From the NCBI GenBank assembly GCA_023487865.1, contig JAMDBG010000006.1, forward strand, positions 1 through 19,591: 19,591 nucleotides of DNA, written 5' to 3'. The notes under the pieces were generated by a model. That model ran no database searches, was not told the origin of the DNA, and was given only the letters and a program-made list of their open reading frames with translations. A program made the translations under genes and the position numbers. This document shows, in pieces, positions 1-8,781 of the stretch. The first letter of the stretch is position 1. The number at the start of each line of letters is the position of its first letter. This DNA is from Deltaproteobacteria bacterium. Lineage in GTDB: Bacteria; Desulfobacterota; Syntrophia; Syntrophales; UBA5619.

Positions 1-29
1 TCCATGATCCGCGTGGAGAGAAGTCAGTT

Positions 30-254
30 ATGAAAGAAGGTATTCATCCGGAATATAAAGAAACCACCATTACCTGCGTTTGTGGGAACGTAATCAAGAC
101 GAGATACACCCGCCAGGACATCAAGACCGAAATCTGTTCCCAGTGCCATCCTTTCATGACGGGGAAGCAAAAGATCATGGATGTTGCAGGCCGAGTGGAA
201 CGGTTCAAGAAAAAGTACGCCGGTAAGGAGAAACAGGCGGAGAAATCCGCGTAA
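30..254 (+). CDS. rpmE: 50S ribosomal protein L31 (zinc-binding C+ form)
   Basis: Encodes a 74-residue L31, a small protein of the large ribosomal subunit. The start MKEGIHPEYKE is typical of the family. Four cysteines (C16, C18, C36, C39) form the two Cys pairs of the zinc-binding (C+) type, as opposed to the zinc-free paralogue made under zinc starvation. The length matches the usual 65-80 residues; the C-terminal 20 residues are a Lys/Glu/Ala-rich tail. A GGAGAG ribosome binding site (positions 15-20) lies about nine bases before the ATG. It is the first gene of the rpmE-prfA-prmC-murA housekeeping block and is followed by an intrinsic terminator, so part of its transcription probably stops before prfA. 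Assignment is secure. Confidence 0.97.
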   Translation: MKEGIHPEYKETTITCVCGNVIKTRYTRQDIKTEICSQCHPFMTGKQKIMDVAGRVERFKKKYAGKEKQAEKSA

Positions 255-330
255 CGCCCATCCATTTTTCACGACGGGGTTCCTGCCGCGGCGGCGCCAT
301 GCGCAGGTTCTCCTGCCTCTGAAGCACAGG

Positions 331-364
331 GACGGCGCCGGGATTTGCGGGCGCCGTCTTTTTT
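331..364 (+). terminator. Rho-independent terminator after rpmE
   Basis: A perfect 9-bp GC-rich stem is seen (GACGGCGCC at 331-339, GGCGCCGTC at 350-358) with a 10-base loop, followed directly by six T (359-364). It points along the + strand and sits 76 bases after the rpmE stop and 123 bases before prfA. Either rpmE is a separate transcript or the stem works as an attenuator. An upstream copy of CGGCGCC (about 292-298) could pair with the 3' arm and weaken the stem; that alternative fold is inference. Confidence 0.9.
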
Positions 365-487
365 GGAAAGTCCATCCGCCACACAGATCGTAATCCGCAT
401 CGGTCATGCCTTCCTGCCCTATCGGTCAGGTGCGGGTGGTTTGTAACCGGCGTCGATCGCCCCCGGCTTGGGAAGGAACAACACATC

Positions 488-1555
488 ATGTTTGCACGGC
501 TTAAAGATGTCGACGCGCGTTACCAGGTGCTGGAACAGCTTCTCAGCGATCCGGCCGTCGTCGGCAAGCCCGGGGTCTACCAGAAGTACGCCAAAGAGCA
601 TTCCGATCTTCGCCCTCTTGTCGAAACCTACCGGGAATATGAGAAAACCTCCCGCCATATCGAGGAGAATCAGGCCCTCCTGAAGGACAGCGACGAAGAG
701 TTGCGGGAACTGGCCAAGGAAGAGCTGCCTTCTTTGCAGGACGCCCTGAAATCTCTGGAAGGGCGGCTCAGGGTTCTGCTTTTGCCCCGGGATCCGAACG
801 ATGACAAGAATGTCTTTCTCGAAGTCCGCGCCGGCACCGGCGGCGATGAGGCGGGGCTTTTTGCGGGAGACCTCTTCAGGATGTACGCCCGCTTTGCGGA
901 AACCAGCGGCTGGAAGATGGAGGTGATGAGCAGCACCCCGGCCGGCGGGATGGGCGGGTTCAAGGAGATCATCGCCCTGATTACCGGAAAGGGCGCCTAC
1001 AGCCGGCTGAAATACGAAAGCGGCGTCCACCGGGTCCAGAGGGTGCCGATTACAGAGGCGCAGGGGCGGATCCATACCTCGGCCGTGACGGTGGCGATCC
1101 TGCCGGAGGCGGAGGAGGTGGAGCTGAATATCGACCCCAACGACCTGAGGATCGATGTCTACCATTCGAGCGGCCACGGCGGGCAGAGCGTCAATACCAC
1201 GGACTCCGCCGTCCGGATCACCCACCTGCCGACGGGGATGATCGTGACCTGCCAGGATGAAAAATCCCAGCTCAAAAACAAGCACAAGGCGATGGGCGTC
1301 CTGAGGGCTCGGCTCCTGGATCTGGCGGTGAAGAAACAGAACGCCGAGATCTCCGAGACCCGGAAGAATCAGGTGGGGAGCGGGGACCGGAGCGAAAGGA
1401 TCAGGACGTACAATTTCCCCCAGGGAAGGGTGACGGATCATCGGATCGGGCTGACCGCCTACAACTTGGAAAATTTTCTGAACGGGGGAATCCAGTTCAT
1501 GATCGACGCCCTGACGACCCATTATCAGGCCGAAGCGCTCAAACAGTCCGGCTAA
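488..1555 (+). CDS. prfA: Peptide chain release factor 1 (RF1)
   Basis: Releases finished proteins from the ribosome at UAA and UAG stop codons. The 355 residues match the usual RF1 length (about 355-360). The catalytic GGQ motif is at residues 231-233 in SSGHGGQSVNTT; its Gln is the residue methylated by PrmC. The codon-reading tripeptide is PIT (187-189) in RVPITEAQGRIHTSA, the RF1-type PxT rather than the RF2-type SPF. The start is supported by GGAAGGA at 471-477, ten bases before the ATG. It is followed after 72 bases by prmC, whose product acts on this protein. Transcription comes either by read-through of the upstream terminator or from a promoter in 365-470 that I could not pinpoint. 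Confidence 0.98.
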   Translation: MFARLKDVDARYQVLEQLLSDPAVVGKPGVYQKYAKEHSDLRPLVETYREYEKTSRHIEENQALLKDSDEELRELAKEELPSLQDALKSLEGRLRVLLLPRDPNDDKNVFLEVRAGTGGDEAGLFAGDLFRMYARFAETSGWKMEVMSSTPAGGMGGFKEIIALITGKGAYSRLKYESGVHRVQRVPITEAQGRIHTSAVTVAILPEAEEVELNIDPNDLRIDVYHSSGHGGQSVNTTDSAVRITHLPTGMIVTCQDEKSQLKNKHKAMGVLRARLLDLAVKKQNAEISETRKNQVGSGDRSERIRTYNFPQGRVTDHRIGLTAYNLENFLNGGIQFMIDALTTHYQAEALKQSG

Positions 1556-1627
1556 AGACGCATGGATCGTCTTGCCCGGCCGGCGTCTCTGACGCGTTTC
1601 GGGGAGCGGCAAGGGAGCTTCTTTTTA

Positions 1628-2482
1628 ATGATGGATATCCGAACCCTCCTCCATCGGACGACCCGCGAGCTCGCCGCCGGCGGCAGCCCCTCCCCCCGGC
1701 TCGACGCGGAGGTCCTCCTGATGAATTTTCTAAAGACCGACCGTCTGCAGCTCTGCGTGCATCCCGAAAAGGAACTGACGAACGAAGAATGTGAAGGCCT
1801 TTCCCTGTGGATCGACAGAAGGCGCCGGGGCGAGCCGGTCGCCTATATCACAGGAGGAAAAGAGTTCTGGTCGCTTCTGTTTGAAGTCAATCGCGACGTC
1901 CTGATCCCCCGGCCGGAGACGGAATGCCTCGTCGAAGAGGTCCTGAGATATTATGGCCGGGGGGCGGGTCATCCGCGGATCATCGACATCGGGACGGGGA
2001 GCGGTGCGATCGGCGTGGCTCTGGCGGCGGAACTCCCCGGGGCCGACATTGTAGCAACGGACATCTCACCGGGGGCGCTGGCGGTGGCGCGCCGGAATGC
2101 CGACCGCCACGGCGTGGCCGGGCGGATGGCATTTCTGGAGGGACACCTCTTTGCGGCCTCTGTCGGAGAATTTGACGTCATCGTTTCGAATCCGCCTTAC
2201 ATCCCGGATGATGTTTACCCGCTGCTGCCGGAGGGGATCCGGGCGTTCGAACCCCGTGAGGCCCTCCTCGCCGGTCCCGACGGCACCGCCTTTCACCGCG
2301 AAATCATCCGGGAAGGGGCGGACCGCCTGAAACCGGACGGCCGGATCTTCCTGGAGATCGGTGAGGGACAAAAAGGGCTCGTCGAATCCCTCTTTGAAGA
2401 GGAAGGATGCTATGCGGACATCTGTTTCCGTAATGACTATGGCGGGATGGAGCGTGTCGCGACGGCCAGAAAAAAGACCTGA
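1628..2482 (+). CDS. prmC: Release factor glutamine methyltransferase PrmC (HemK)
   Basis: S-adenosylmethionine-dependent enzyme that N5-methylates the Gln of the GGQ motif in RF1 and RF2. With the chosen start it has 284 residues, normal for the family. Seen: an N-terminal helical domain (about 1-90), the SAM-binding motif DIGTGSGAIGVAL beginning at D120, and the catalytic NPPY (188-191) that contacts the substrate glutamine. The frame stays open back to an ATG at 1562, but that codon has no ribosome binding site and would add 22 atypical residues. AAGGGAG at 1611-1617 is well placed for the ATG at 1628; 1631 is an equally plausible adjacent start. It sits just downstream of prfA, its substrate gene. 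Confidence 0.96.
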   Translation: MMDIRTLLHRTTRELAAGGSPSPRLDAEVLLMNFLKTDRLQLCVHPEKELTNEECEGLSLWIDRRRRGEPVAYITGGKEFWSLLFEVNRDVLIPRPETECLVEEVLRYYGRGAGHPRIIDIGTGSGAIGVALAAELPGADIVATDISPGALAVARRNADRHGVAGRMAFLEGHLFAASVGEFDVIVSNPPYIPDDVYPLLPEGIRAFEPREALLAGPDGTAFHREIIREGADRLKPDGRIFLEIGEGQKGLVESLFEEEGCYADICFRNDYGGMERVATARKKT

Positions 2483-2490
2483 GGGCGTGG

Positions 2491-2511
2491 GGAGGGGGTT
2501 TGGATCCCTCC
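2491..2511. repeat. Short GC hairpin between prmC and murA
   Basis: GGAGGG (2491-2496) and CCCTCC (2506-2511) form a 6-bp stem with a 9-base loop, just after the prmC stop. On the + strand it is followed by GAAAAAA rather than a T run, so it is not a normal intrinsic terminator. It may be an RNA-stability or processing element; the function is unknown. Confidence 0.4.
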
Positions 2512-2601
2512 GAAAAAATCTCCAATGCGGGCTTCCGGGATGGGTGTGCAGCGGATGAGTGATCTGATTCGCCGGTGGCGTATTTACATGAGGATTGAAT
2601 G

Positions 2602-3852
<1,251 letters not shown>

Positions 3853-3865
3853 CAGACCTGCTACC

Positions 3866-5812
3866 CTACCAGGAATAACGCTCACCGGGGTCCAGCGGCC
3901 GGACCAGCAGCACCTTAGCCGAACGGGCGGCCCCCCCGCAGGCGCCGTTCGAATAAACGGAATGACTTGTCTTCGCCGAATAACCGTTGATGGACGGATT
4001 TCTGCCGGTGGCCGGGTCGACCTGATCTTTCCAGTTGAACTGCCAAAGAAATTCGTAAATGTTATCGGCACTGGACCAAATCCCGTAATTGGTTCCATTG
4101 ATGATCAGATACGGCGGCTGCCGGATGGCCAGGTCGTTCGTCGCGAACGCAAAATTCCTTCCGTCGAGGATGAAACGGGCGCGAAATCCCTGTTTCTCCA
4201 GCCATCCGCTGGGATCGGGATCCCCTCCCACACCTTGCAGGAAGGTTTCCATATCGGCGCAGGTGGGTGTCATCCATCGGGGATCGGTCAATTTATATCC
4301 CATCCCCCATCCCATATTCGGATAGAGCTCGTAGCCCAGGTCGGCGTATATCCACGGACCGACCCACCAGACGAGATTGGTGCGGCTGTCGACCACCTCA
4401 TCGGCGAGTCCGCAATTACGGATGGGGCCGAAATGGTGACAAGTGGTTGCCGCCGGAGGGAGGGTATTGGGGATAGCGAGGGCCTGGACATCCTTGATGT
4501 AGCCCGCACACTTCTTGGCTTCTTTGTCCGCCTGATCGTACAACCCCGCGTCTGTGTAGTAATTCACGATGATCGAACAGGCCTGGACCTGGTGCAGGGC
4601 CAGGAAGGCATATTGTCTCTGAATAGCCGCTGACTTGTCCCCGTTGATGTATCTTCCGCAGGTCTTTAACATCCGGCTGAGCCCCTTGACCGCGCCTGTA
4701 GTCATGACGGCATCCTTCCCGACGATGAGGCTGTGGACGTGGTCGTGTAGGGTTGTCCCCAAGGCCAGGGTCTCTTTCCGGATCTGCTCCTTTTGCCTGC
4801 CGATCTCCTGGTACTTCTCCAGGCTGTTGTCCGAAGGGTCGAAATGGAGCAGCGTGTCGTAGAGGTCGGCCAGATGCTCGATGTTATCCAGGGTCTCCTG
4901 CCCCAATCCCTCAACCGACCCTTCGTAACCATAGAATCCGATCTCGCAGGCAAGATCCTGTCCCATGTTTTTCACCTGGCTCTGGAGCAGGGTGAGCTGC
5001 GAGCTGATCTGGTCGAGCTTCTGCTTCACCTCCGCCAGGGGGTCGCCGCCCATATCGAGCCCGAACTTGCTCAGGACGTACGACATGGCATTGGAACCGG
5101 CATAGCTCAGCGCGCCGCTCGCAAACTGCTGGCCGCTCCAGGCAAGGACGTCCGTCATGCCCCCCTGCAGCATCACGCTCCCCGAAGCCGAAGCGAGAAA
5201 GGGATGGGTCGCAGTGGGACTTGCATCCATCTCAGTTACCAGGGCCGAGACGAAGCTGTCAAACCCGCCTGCCGCCGCAGCCGCGCTCAAGAATGCGGTG
5301 TGGTCGAAGTAAGGGTTGCTTTTCCCCCGCAGGCCGGCGCCGATCTCGCAGGAGGCGGGTATCTGGAGGAAGCGCGTGACCACTGCTTCGGCTTCCGGCA
5401 AAGACCGGTCGGGATGCCTGCGAAGATAAGCGGAAACAAGTGTTGTCGCGGGATGGAGATAGACGATCGTGTCCCCTGGGACATGGCCCCGGACCTCCGC
5501 CATCATCGTACCTTGGAAAGGCGTCCCTCCACTGGTGCCGCCGGTGGCCTCCACCCGGAAATCCGCAAGGGACCAAGGCACGCGGACCGTGAAGGTGCCG
5601 GTGACGGAATCGGAGGTCGGTTTTGCCACGAAGATTCCGCTTGTGTCATACACCCGGATCGTCGCATCAGCGGTGTTGCCTGCGGTGACCCGGCCCGTGA
5701 TGGAGACCTGCGGGTCGCCGCCGCTGCTGCATCCCCCAAGGACGGCGATGACCATAAAGGCGACTGCGGCCGATGATAAAACAGAGATTCTCGAAAAGGA
5801 TTTATTCAACAT
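3866..5812 (-). CDS. Predicted secreted lipoprotein with coiled coil and DUF1566-like C-terminus
   Basis: Not a family I can name with certainty. The 648-residue product starts with a lipoprotein signal peptide: K4/R8, hydrophobic 11-26, lipobox LGGC with C28, then Ser at +2, which by the E. coli rule suggests the outer membrane. Residues about 35-110 look like a small beta-sandwich of the carboxypeptidase-regulatory type, followed by the PATTL...AYL helical segment often seen after such domains. Residues about 255-290 and 330-350 are probable coiled coil. Residues about 457-640 are rich in Trp, Gly and Asn, with D-x-RTNLVWW near their start and LLVRPL near the end, as in DUF1566/Lcl-type surface domains. 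AGGAACTGC before the ATG contains a good ribosome binding site. The gene converges on murA with 13 bases between stops. Confidence 0.8.
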   Translation of the reverse strand: MLNKSFSRISVLSSAAVAFMVIAVLGGCSSGGDPQVSITGRVTAGNTADATIRVYDTSGIFVAKPTSDSVTGTFTVRVPWSLADFRVEATGGTSGGTPFQGTMMAEVRGHVPGDTIVYLHPATTLVSAYLRRHPDRSLPEAEAVVTRFLQIPASCEIGAGLRGKSNPYFDHTAFLSAAAAAGGFDSFVSALVTEMDASPTATHPFLASASGSVMLQGGMTDVLAWSGQQFASGALSYAGSNAMSYVLSKFGLDMGGDPLAEVKQKLDQISSQLTLLQSQVKNMGQDLACEIGFYGYEGSVEGLGQETLDNIEHLADLYDTLLHFDPSDNSLEKYQEIGRQKEQIRKETLALGTTLHDHVHSLIVGKDAVMTTGAVKGLSRMLKTCGRYINGDKSAAIQRQYAFLALHQVQACSIIVNYYTDAGLYDQADKEAKKCAGYIKDVQALAIPNTLPPAATTCHHFGPIRNCGLADEVVDSRTNLVWWVGPWIYADLGYELYPNMGWGMGYKLTDPRWMTPTCADMETFLQGVGGDPDPSGWLEKQGFRARFILDGRNFAFATNDLAIRQPPYLIINGTNYGIWSSADNIYEFLWQFNWKDQVDPATGRNPSINGYSAKTSHSVYSNGACGGAARSAKVLLVRPLDPGERYSW

Positions 5813-5959
5813 GCAGTTCCTCCGTCTGATATTGCAACCATTCGCTTTTGGCTGCTTTCATCACCCTCACCGTTTCGCCTTCGCGTCTTGCGTCAATAAG
5901 CAGATGCGATGCGTTGACCGGCCCGTGGATAATTTAAAGAAAGGCTTTTGCAAAAGAGA

Positions 5960-5987
5960 AATATAGGAAATGCCCCTTGAGTGTCAA
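5960..5987 (-). promoter_or_regulatory. Sigma70-type promoter P1 of the lipoprotein gene
   Basis: Read on the minus strand: a perfect -35 box TTGACA (5987-5982), 16 bases, then -10 TATATT (5965-5960). The predicted start is near 5953, giving a leader of about 140 bases. A 12-bp perfect palindrome CTTTTGCAAAAG (5945-5956) overlaps the predicted transcription start and could be an operator. Box matches are seen directly; activity is inference. Confidence 0.65.
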
Positions 5988-5999
5988 TGATTAACTGGC

Positions 6000-6028
6000 C
6001 GTATAGATGACAGTGCCCTCACTGTCAA
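6000..6028 (-). promoter_or_regulatory. Second promoter P2 with overlapping palindromic operator candidate
   Basis: On the minus strand, TTGACA (6028-6023), 17 bases, then TATACG (6005-6000). Most of the -35 box and spacer is covered by a perfect inverted repeat, TGACAGTG and CACTGTCA separated by CCCT (6008-6027). A repressor bound there would block this promoter. As RNA it would form an 8-bp hairpin without a T run, so a DNA-binding site is the more likely role. Confidence 0.5.
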
Positions 6029-6034
6029 GATACT

Positions 6035-6151
6035 TCATCCTCCCCTGGCGGGATCATTCGAAACATTCCCCTGCCTTGAAATCTTCCGTCCATGATCGGA
6101 TCTCCGAACCGACTCCCCTTTTCTGATGACAATAAGGATAAAAAGACCCAT
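6035..6151 (-). CDS. Possible 38-residue membrane microprotein or remnant
   Basis: An ATG at 6151 opens a 38-codon minus-strand frame. It begins with a hydrophobic stretch (MGLFILIVI) followed by positively charged residues (RKGESVRR). The same frame extends upstream through FFLLASLAG without another ATG to a TGA, so the hydrophobic segment would be about 20 residues, transmembrane length, if an upstream TTG is used. There is no clear ribosome binding site. The stop lies seven bases from the 8-bp palindrome at 6008-6027. It could be a real microprotein, the C-terminal remnant of a lost gene, or chance. Confidence 0.2.
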   Translation of the reverse strand: MGLFILIVIRKGESVRRSDHGRKISRQGNVSNDPARGG

Positions 6152-6238
6152 GCCGGCAAGAGAGGCCAAGAGGAAAAAGGCCGTTCATGATTAAGTTCAA
6201 CTGAAATATCCCGGATTCAGGGCATCGGTACGGTCTTT

Positions 6239-6255
6239 GTTCCAGGTGCTGGAAC
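6239..6255. repeat. Perfect inverted repeat upstream of the UroD-family gene
   Basis: GTTCCAG and CTGGAAC are separated by GTG, a 7-3-7 perfect dyad of 17 bp. It lies about 155 bases upstream of the UroD-family start. The geometry resembles a binding site for a dimeric regulator; no regulator gene is next to it. Confidence 0.45.
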
Positions 6256-6410
6256 GCTTGATTTATCCCTGTTGCAAAAATTCTTTACTGTCTAAAGTAC
6301 CGCCCGAATGATATACGGCAATGGTATTGATGGACAATTTTTCGATAAAATAATGAAAACGGATTGGTAATCATTGTCCTGGCAGGGCATTAAAGAGGAG
6401 GAGCTGCAGA

Positions 6411-7493
6411 ATGAAAGGGAAGGAACGGATTATTACCGCCCTGAGTGTTTCGCAACCCGACCGTGTTCCTTTATATATTCATGGAATTAATGAGGCTCCG
6501 ATCATCGGTATCGGGAAACACATTACCCATGGCCTGCCTGAATCCAAGCAGTTTTATCAGATGAGCGATTCTGAGAAAATGAAGCTCTTGGATACACTTT
6601 TCCTCATTCATGAAGTGTTCGGTGTCGACGGTTTTACCTCTTTTGAGATTGGTCATGAAATTGAAATCAATGAGAAAGACGTCAAGGATGACTGGGGAGT
6701 TGTCTACAGGCGGAATCCTCACGGTCTTCCGGTTCCGATCGGCCATCCTTTAAAGGATGCCGGCGACCTTAATCATTTTCCGATACCGGAGCCGCAGCGC
6801 GCGCATCTTCTGTTGCTTGATCTGGCCCGGGAAAGGTTTAAGGGAGATGTTGCGCTTTTCTGGTTGATGCGCGGAGTCTTTGTGCATAGCTGGAGATTGA
6901 CCGGGATGGAAAACTACATGCTGAAACTTTATCAGGATCCTGAGTTCATTCATCGCATTTCGACTGTGGTGACCGAGTATAACCTGAAGCAGCTGGATCT
7001 GTTAGCCGCTGCCGGCATTGATGTCCTGGTTGTAGAAGACGATATTGCCGCAACAAACAACCTCCTCATATCACCGAAACACTTTATGGAGTTCGTCAAT
7101 CCCTACAACAGAAAACTCGTCGAGAGTGCCCATAAACTTGGTCTGAAGGTTGTGCGTCACAGTGACGGGAATCTCTGGTCGATAATGGATATCCTTGTCG
7201 ATTCAGGATATGACGGAATAAACCCCCTGGAACCCCAGGCAGGTATGGATCTGAAAAAAGTCAAGGATGCCTATGGGAGTAAAATCTGCCTGCTGGGCAA
7301 TATCGACTGCAAAGAGCTTCTCCCCGCCGGCACTCCGGATCAGGTTGATGCCGCGGTTAAACAGGCCATTGAAGTTGCGGCAAAAGGCGGCGGATACATC
7401 CTCTGCGATTCCAACTCTCTTCATCCGGGAGTCAACCCTGAAAACTGCATTGCAATGTTTGAGGCTGCAAAAAAATATGGACTCTATGAATAA
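6411..7493 (+). CDS. Uroporphyrinogen decarboxylase-family protein (MtaA/methyltransferase-like)
   Basis: The 360-residue protein has the UroD/MtaA fold pattern: the start KGKERIITALSVSQPDRVP, the core LAAAGIDVLVVEDDIA (about 198-213), HSDGN (250-254), GINPLEP (269-275), LLGNIDC (294-300) and the C-terminal CDSNSLHPGVNPEN (332-345). In anaerobes, proteins of this family away from haem genes usually move methyl groups between methylated compounds, corrinoid proteins and thiols or tetrahydrofolate. MtaA-type enzymes bind zinc through H-x-C plus a later Cys. Here the middle ligand is Asp (H250-S-D252), with C300, C332 and H338 available, so metal use may differ. AGGAGGAG lies upstream of the ATG, an excellent ribosome binding site. 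The MFS gene overlaps its end. The substrate is unknown, and no corrinoid-protein gene is visible. Confidence 0.85.
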   Translation: MKGKERIITALSVSQPDRVPLYIHGINEAPIIGIGKHITHGLPESKQFYQMSDSEKMKLLDTLFLIHEVFGVDGFTSFEIGHEIEINEKDVKDDWGVVYRRNPHGLPVPIGHPLKDAGDLNHFPIPEPQRAHLLLLDLARERFKGDVALFWLMRGVFVHSWRLTGMENYMLKLYQDPEFIHRISTVVTEYNLKQLDLLAAAGIDVLVVEDDIAATNNLLISPKHFMEFVNPYNRKLVESAHKLGLKVVRHSDGNLWSIMDILVDSGYDGINPLEPQAGMDLKKVKDAYGSKICLLGNIDCKELLPAGTPDQVDAAVKQAIEVAAKGGGYILCDSNSLHPGVNPENCIAMFEAAKKYGLYE

Positions 7494-8781
7494 CTCTTCG
7501 GTTCCCCGAAAGCAGGCGTTCATATCATCACCCTATTGCATCTTTACCCTTTTGTTCCTGCTTTACATGTTCGACTACATGGACAGGCTGATCATAGTCT
7601 CTCTTTTCCCCTTTCTTAAGCTGGAATGGGGAATCACGGACGTGCAATGCGGTCTGCTCGTTTCCGCCGTATACTGGTCGATCCTTATTTTTACCCTGCC
7701 GGTATCCATTCTTATTGACAGGTGGAGCAGGATAAAAAGCATAGGTTTGATGGCCGTATTATGGAGTGCTGCCACCCTGGTTTGCGCTTTCACGAAAAAC
7801 TTCGGACAGCTTTTCGCCGCCAGAACCGCCATAGGCCTCGGCGAAGCCGGTTATGCTCCTGGAGGAACAGCCATGATATCGGCGTTGTTCCCGAAAGAGA
7901 AACGAGCGAAGGTTCTGGGTGTCTGGAATGCCTCTATCCCTTTGGGGAGCGCACTGGGCGTTGCCCTGGGCGGGATCATTGCCGATCATTTCGGCTGGCG
8001 GCATGCATTCGGACTGGTTGCCCTGCCCGGCCTTATTCTGGCCCTGCTCTTCTTTTATGTAAAGGATTATGAGACCATTGCCCTGACAAGGGTTTCTGCA
8101 AGCGGTGATAACAAGACCGATCTGAGAATGGGCTGGAAGGAAATCGCCAGACAGCTGTTGGGCAATAAAACATTATGGTTCAACAACCTTGCGTTTGCAG
8201 CCAATACATTTGTTACCACGGCCATGCTGACATGGCTTCCCAGCTATTTTCAAAGAGTAGAAGAAATATCCATGAGTAAGGCCGCTACGAAAGGCGGCGT
8301 CGTTATGCTCCTGGCCATAGTCGGAGCTCCTTTAGGAGGCTATCTGGCGGACAAATGGTTGAAAAGCAGAGGCAACGCGCGACTTCTTTTTCCTGCGGTA
8401 GCCTCATGTGTGACGGCAATTCTGCTTTTTATCGCCTTTGGTTTTTTTCGCGGCAATATTCAATACGCAGTTTTGTTGCCCGCGGGTATTGCAGCGGTGG
8501 CTTTCGTTCCCGCCTCTGTTGCCGTGACCCAGGATGTTGTTCATCCGGGTGTAAGGGCTGTATCACTGAGCTTGTGCGTCATCATCCAGCACATTCTGGG
8601 AAGCACGCTGGGACCTCCTGTTATCGGCGCTCTTTCCGATACTTTCGGTCTGGAAACAGCAATGGTTTTCATTCCTTTTTTTGCCCTGCTGGCCGGTGCC
8701 CTTTTTTATATCGGCTCCTTTTTCTATAATGCAGACGCCAGACCTTTTGCGGAGCTGGAAACTGTAAAAAATGGCGATTGA
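7477..8781 (+). CDS. MFS transporter, spinster/ACS-like
   Basis: A 434-residue inner-membrane transporter of the major facilitator superfamily with about 12 hydrophobic segments. The cytoplasmic loop 2-3 motif appears as DRWSRIKS (81-88). RTAIGLGEAGYAPGG (116-130) and GWRHAFGLVALPGL (173 on) are typical of the spinster/anion-cation-symporter-like group. The frame is open far upstream inside the UroD gene, but the sensible start is ATG 7477 (or 7486). Start 7477 overlaps the UroD-family stop by 17 bases, with GAGG at 7461-7464 as a distant ribosome binding site, so translation is probably coupled. The natural reading is that it imports the substrate, or exports the product, of the UroD-family enzyme. 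The substrate cannot be told from sequence. Confidence 0.9.
   Translation: MDSMNNSSVPRKQAFISSPYCIFTLLFLLYMFDYMDRLIIVSLFPFLKLEWGITDVQCGLLVSAVYWSILIFTLPVSILIDRWSRIKSIGLMAVLWSAATLVCAFTKNFGQLFAARTAIGLGEAGYAPGGTAMISALFPKEKRAKVLGVWNASIPLGSALGVALGGIIADHFGWRHAFGLVALPGLILALLFFYVKDYETIALTRVSASGDNKTDLRMGWKEIARQLLGNKTLWFNNLAFAANTFVTTAMLTWLPSYFQRVEEISMSKAATKGGVVMLLAIVGAPLGGYLADKWLKSRGNARLLFPAVASCVTAILLFIAFGFFRGNIQYAVLLPAGIAAVAFVPASVAVTQDVVHPGVRAVSLSLCVIIQHILGSTLGPPVIGALSDTFGLETAMVFIPFFALLAGALFYIGSFFYNADARPFAELETVKNGD

Larger units (their letters stand above)
5813..6410. other. 598-base divergent intergenic region between lipoprotein and UroD-family genes
   Basis: Contains the two lipoprotein promoters (minus strand) and two notable palindromes. 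On the + strand side is GTTCCAG-GTG-CTGGAAC (6239-6255), about 155 bases before the UroD-family start, a candidate operator. I found no convincing sigma70 or sigma54 promoter for the + strand genes, no cobalamin-riboswitch B12 box and no tRNA. A 38-codon hydrophobic minus-strand frame is listed separately. The stretch is AT-richer than the housekeeping genes at either side. Confidence 0.6.

Noticed and set aside
419..1612. 397-codon minus-strand open frame opposite prfA
   Set aside because: prfA on the other strand is certain (GGQ, PIT motifs). The antisense product has low-complexity His/Arg/Pro/Gly composition, typical of shadows in GC-rich DNA.
1562..1627. Longer prmC start at ATG 1562
   Set aside because: No ribosome binding site, 22 additional non-family residues, whereas AAGGGAG precedes 1628.
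4793..5776. 327-codon + strand frame opposite the lipoprotein gene
   Set aside because: The minus-strand product has a signal peptide, lipobox, promoter and ribosome binding site; the + strand product shows none.
5813..6410. Cobalamin riboswitch upstream of the UroD-family gene
   Set aside because: Looked for because of possible corrinoid chemistry; no B12 box (GCCACTG-like) or matching stems seen.
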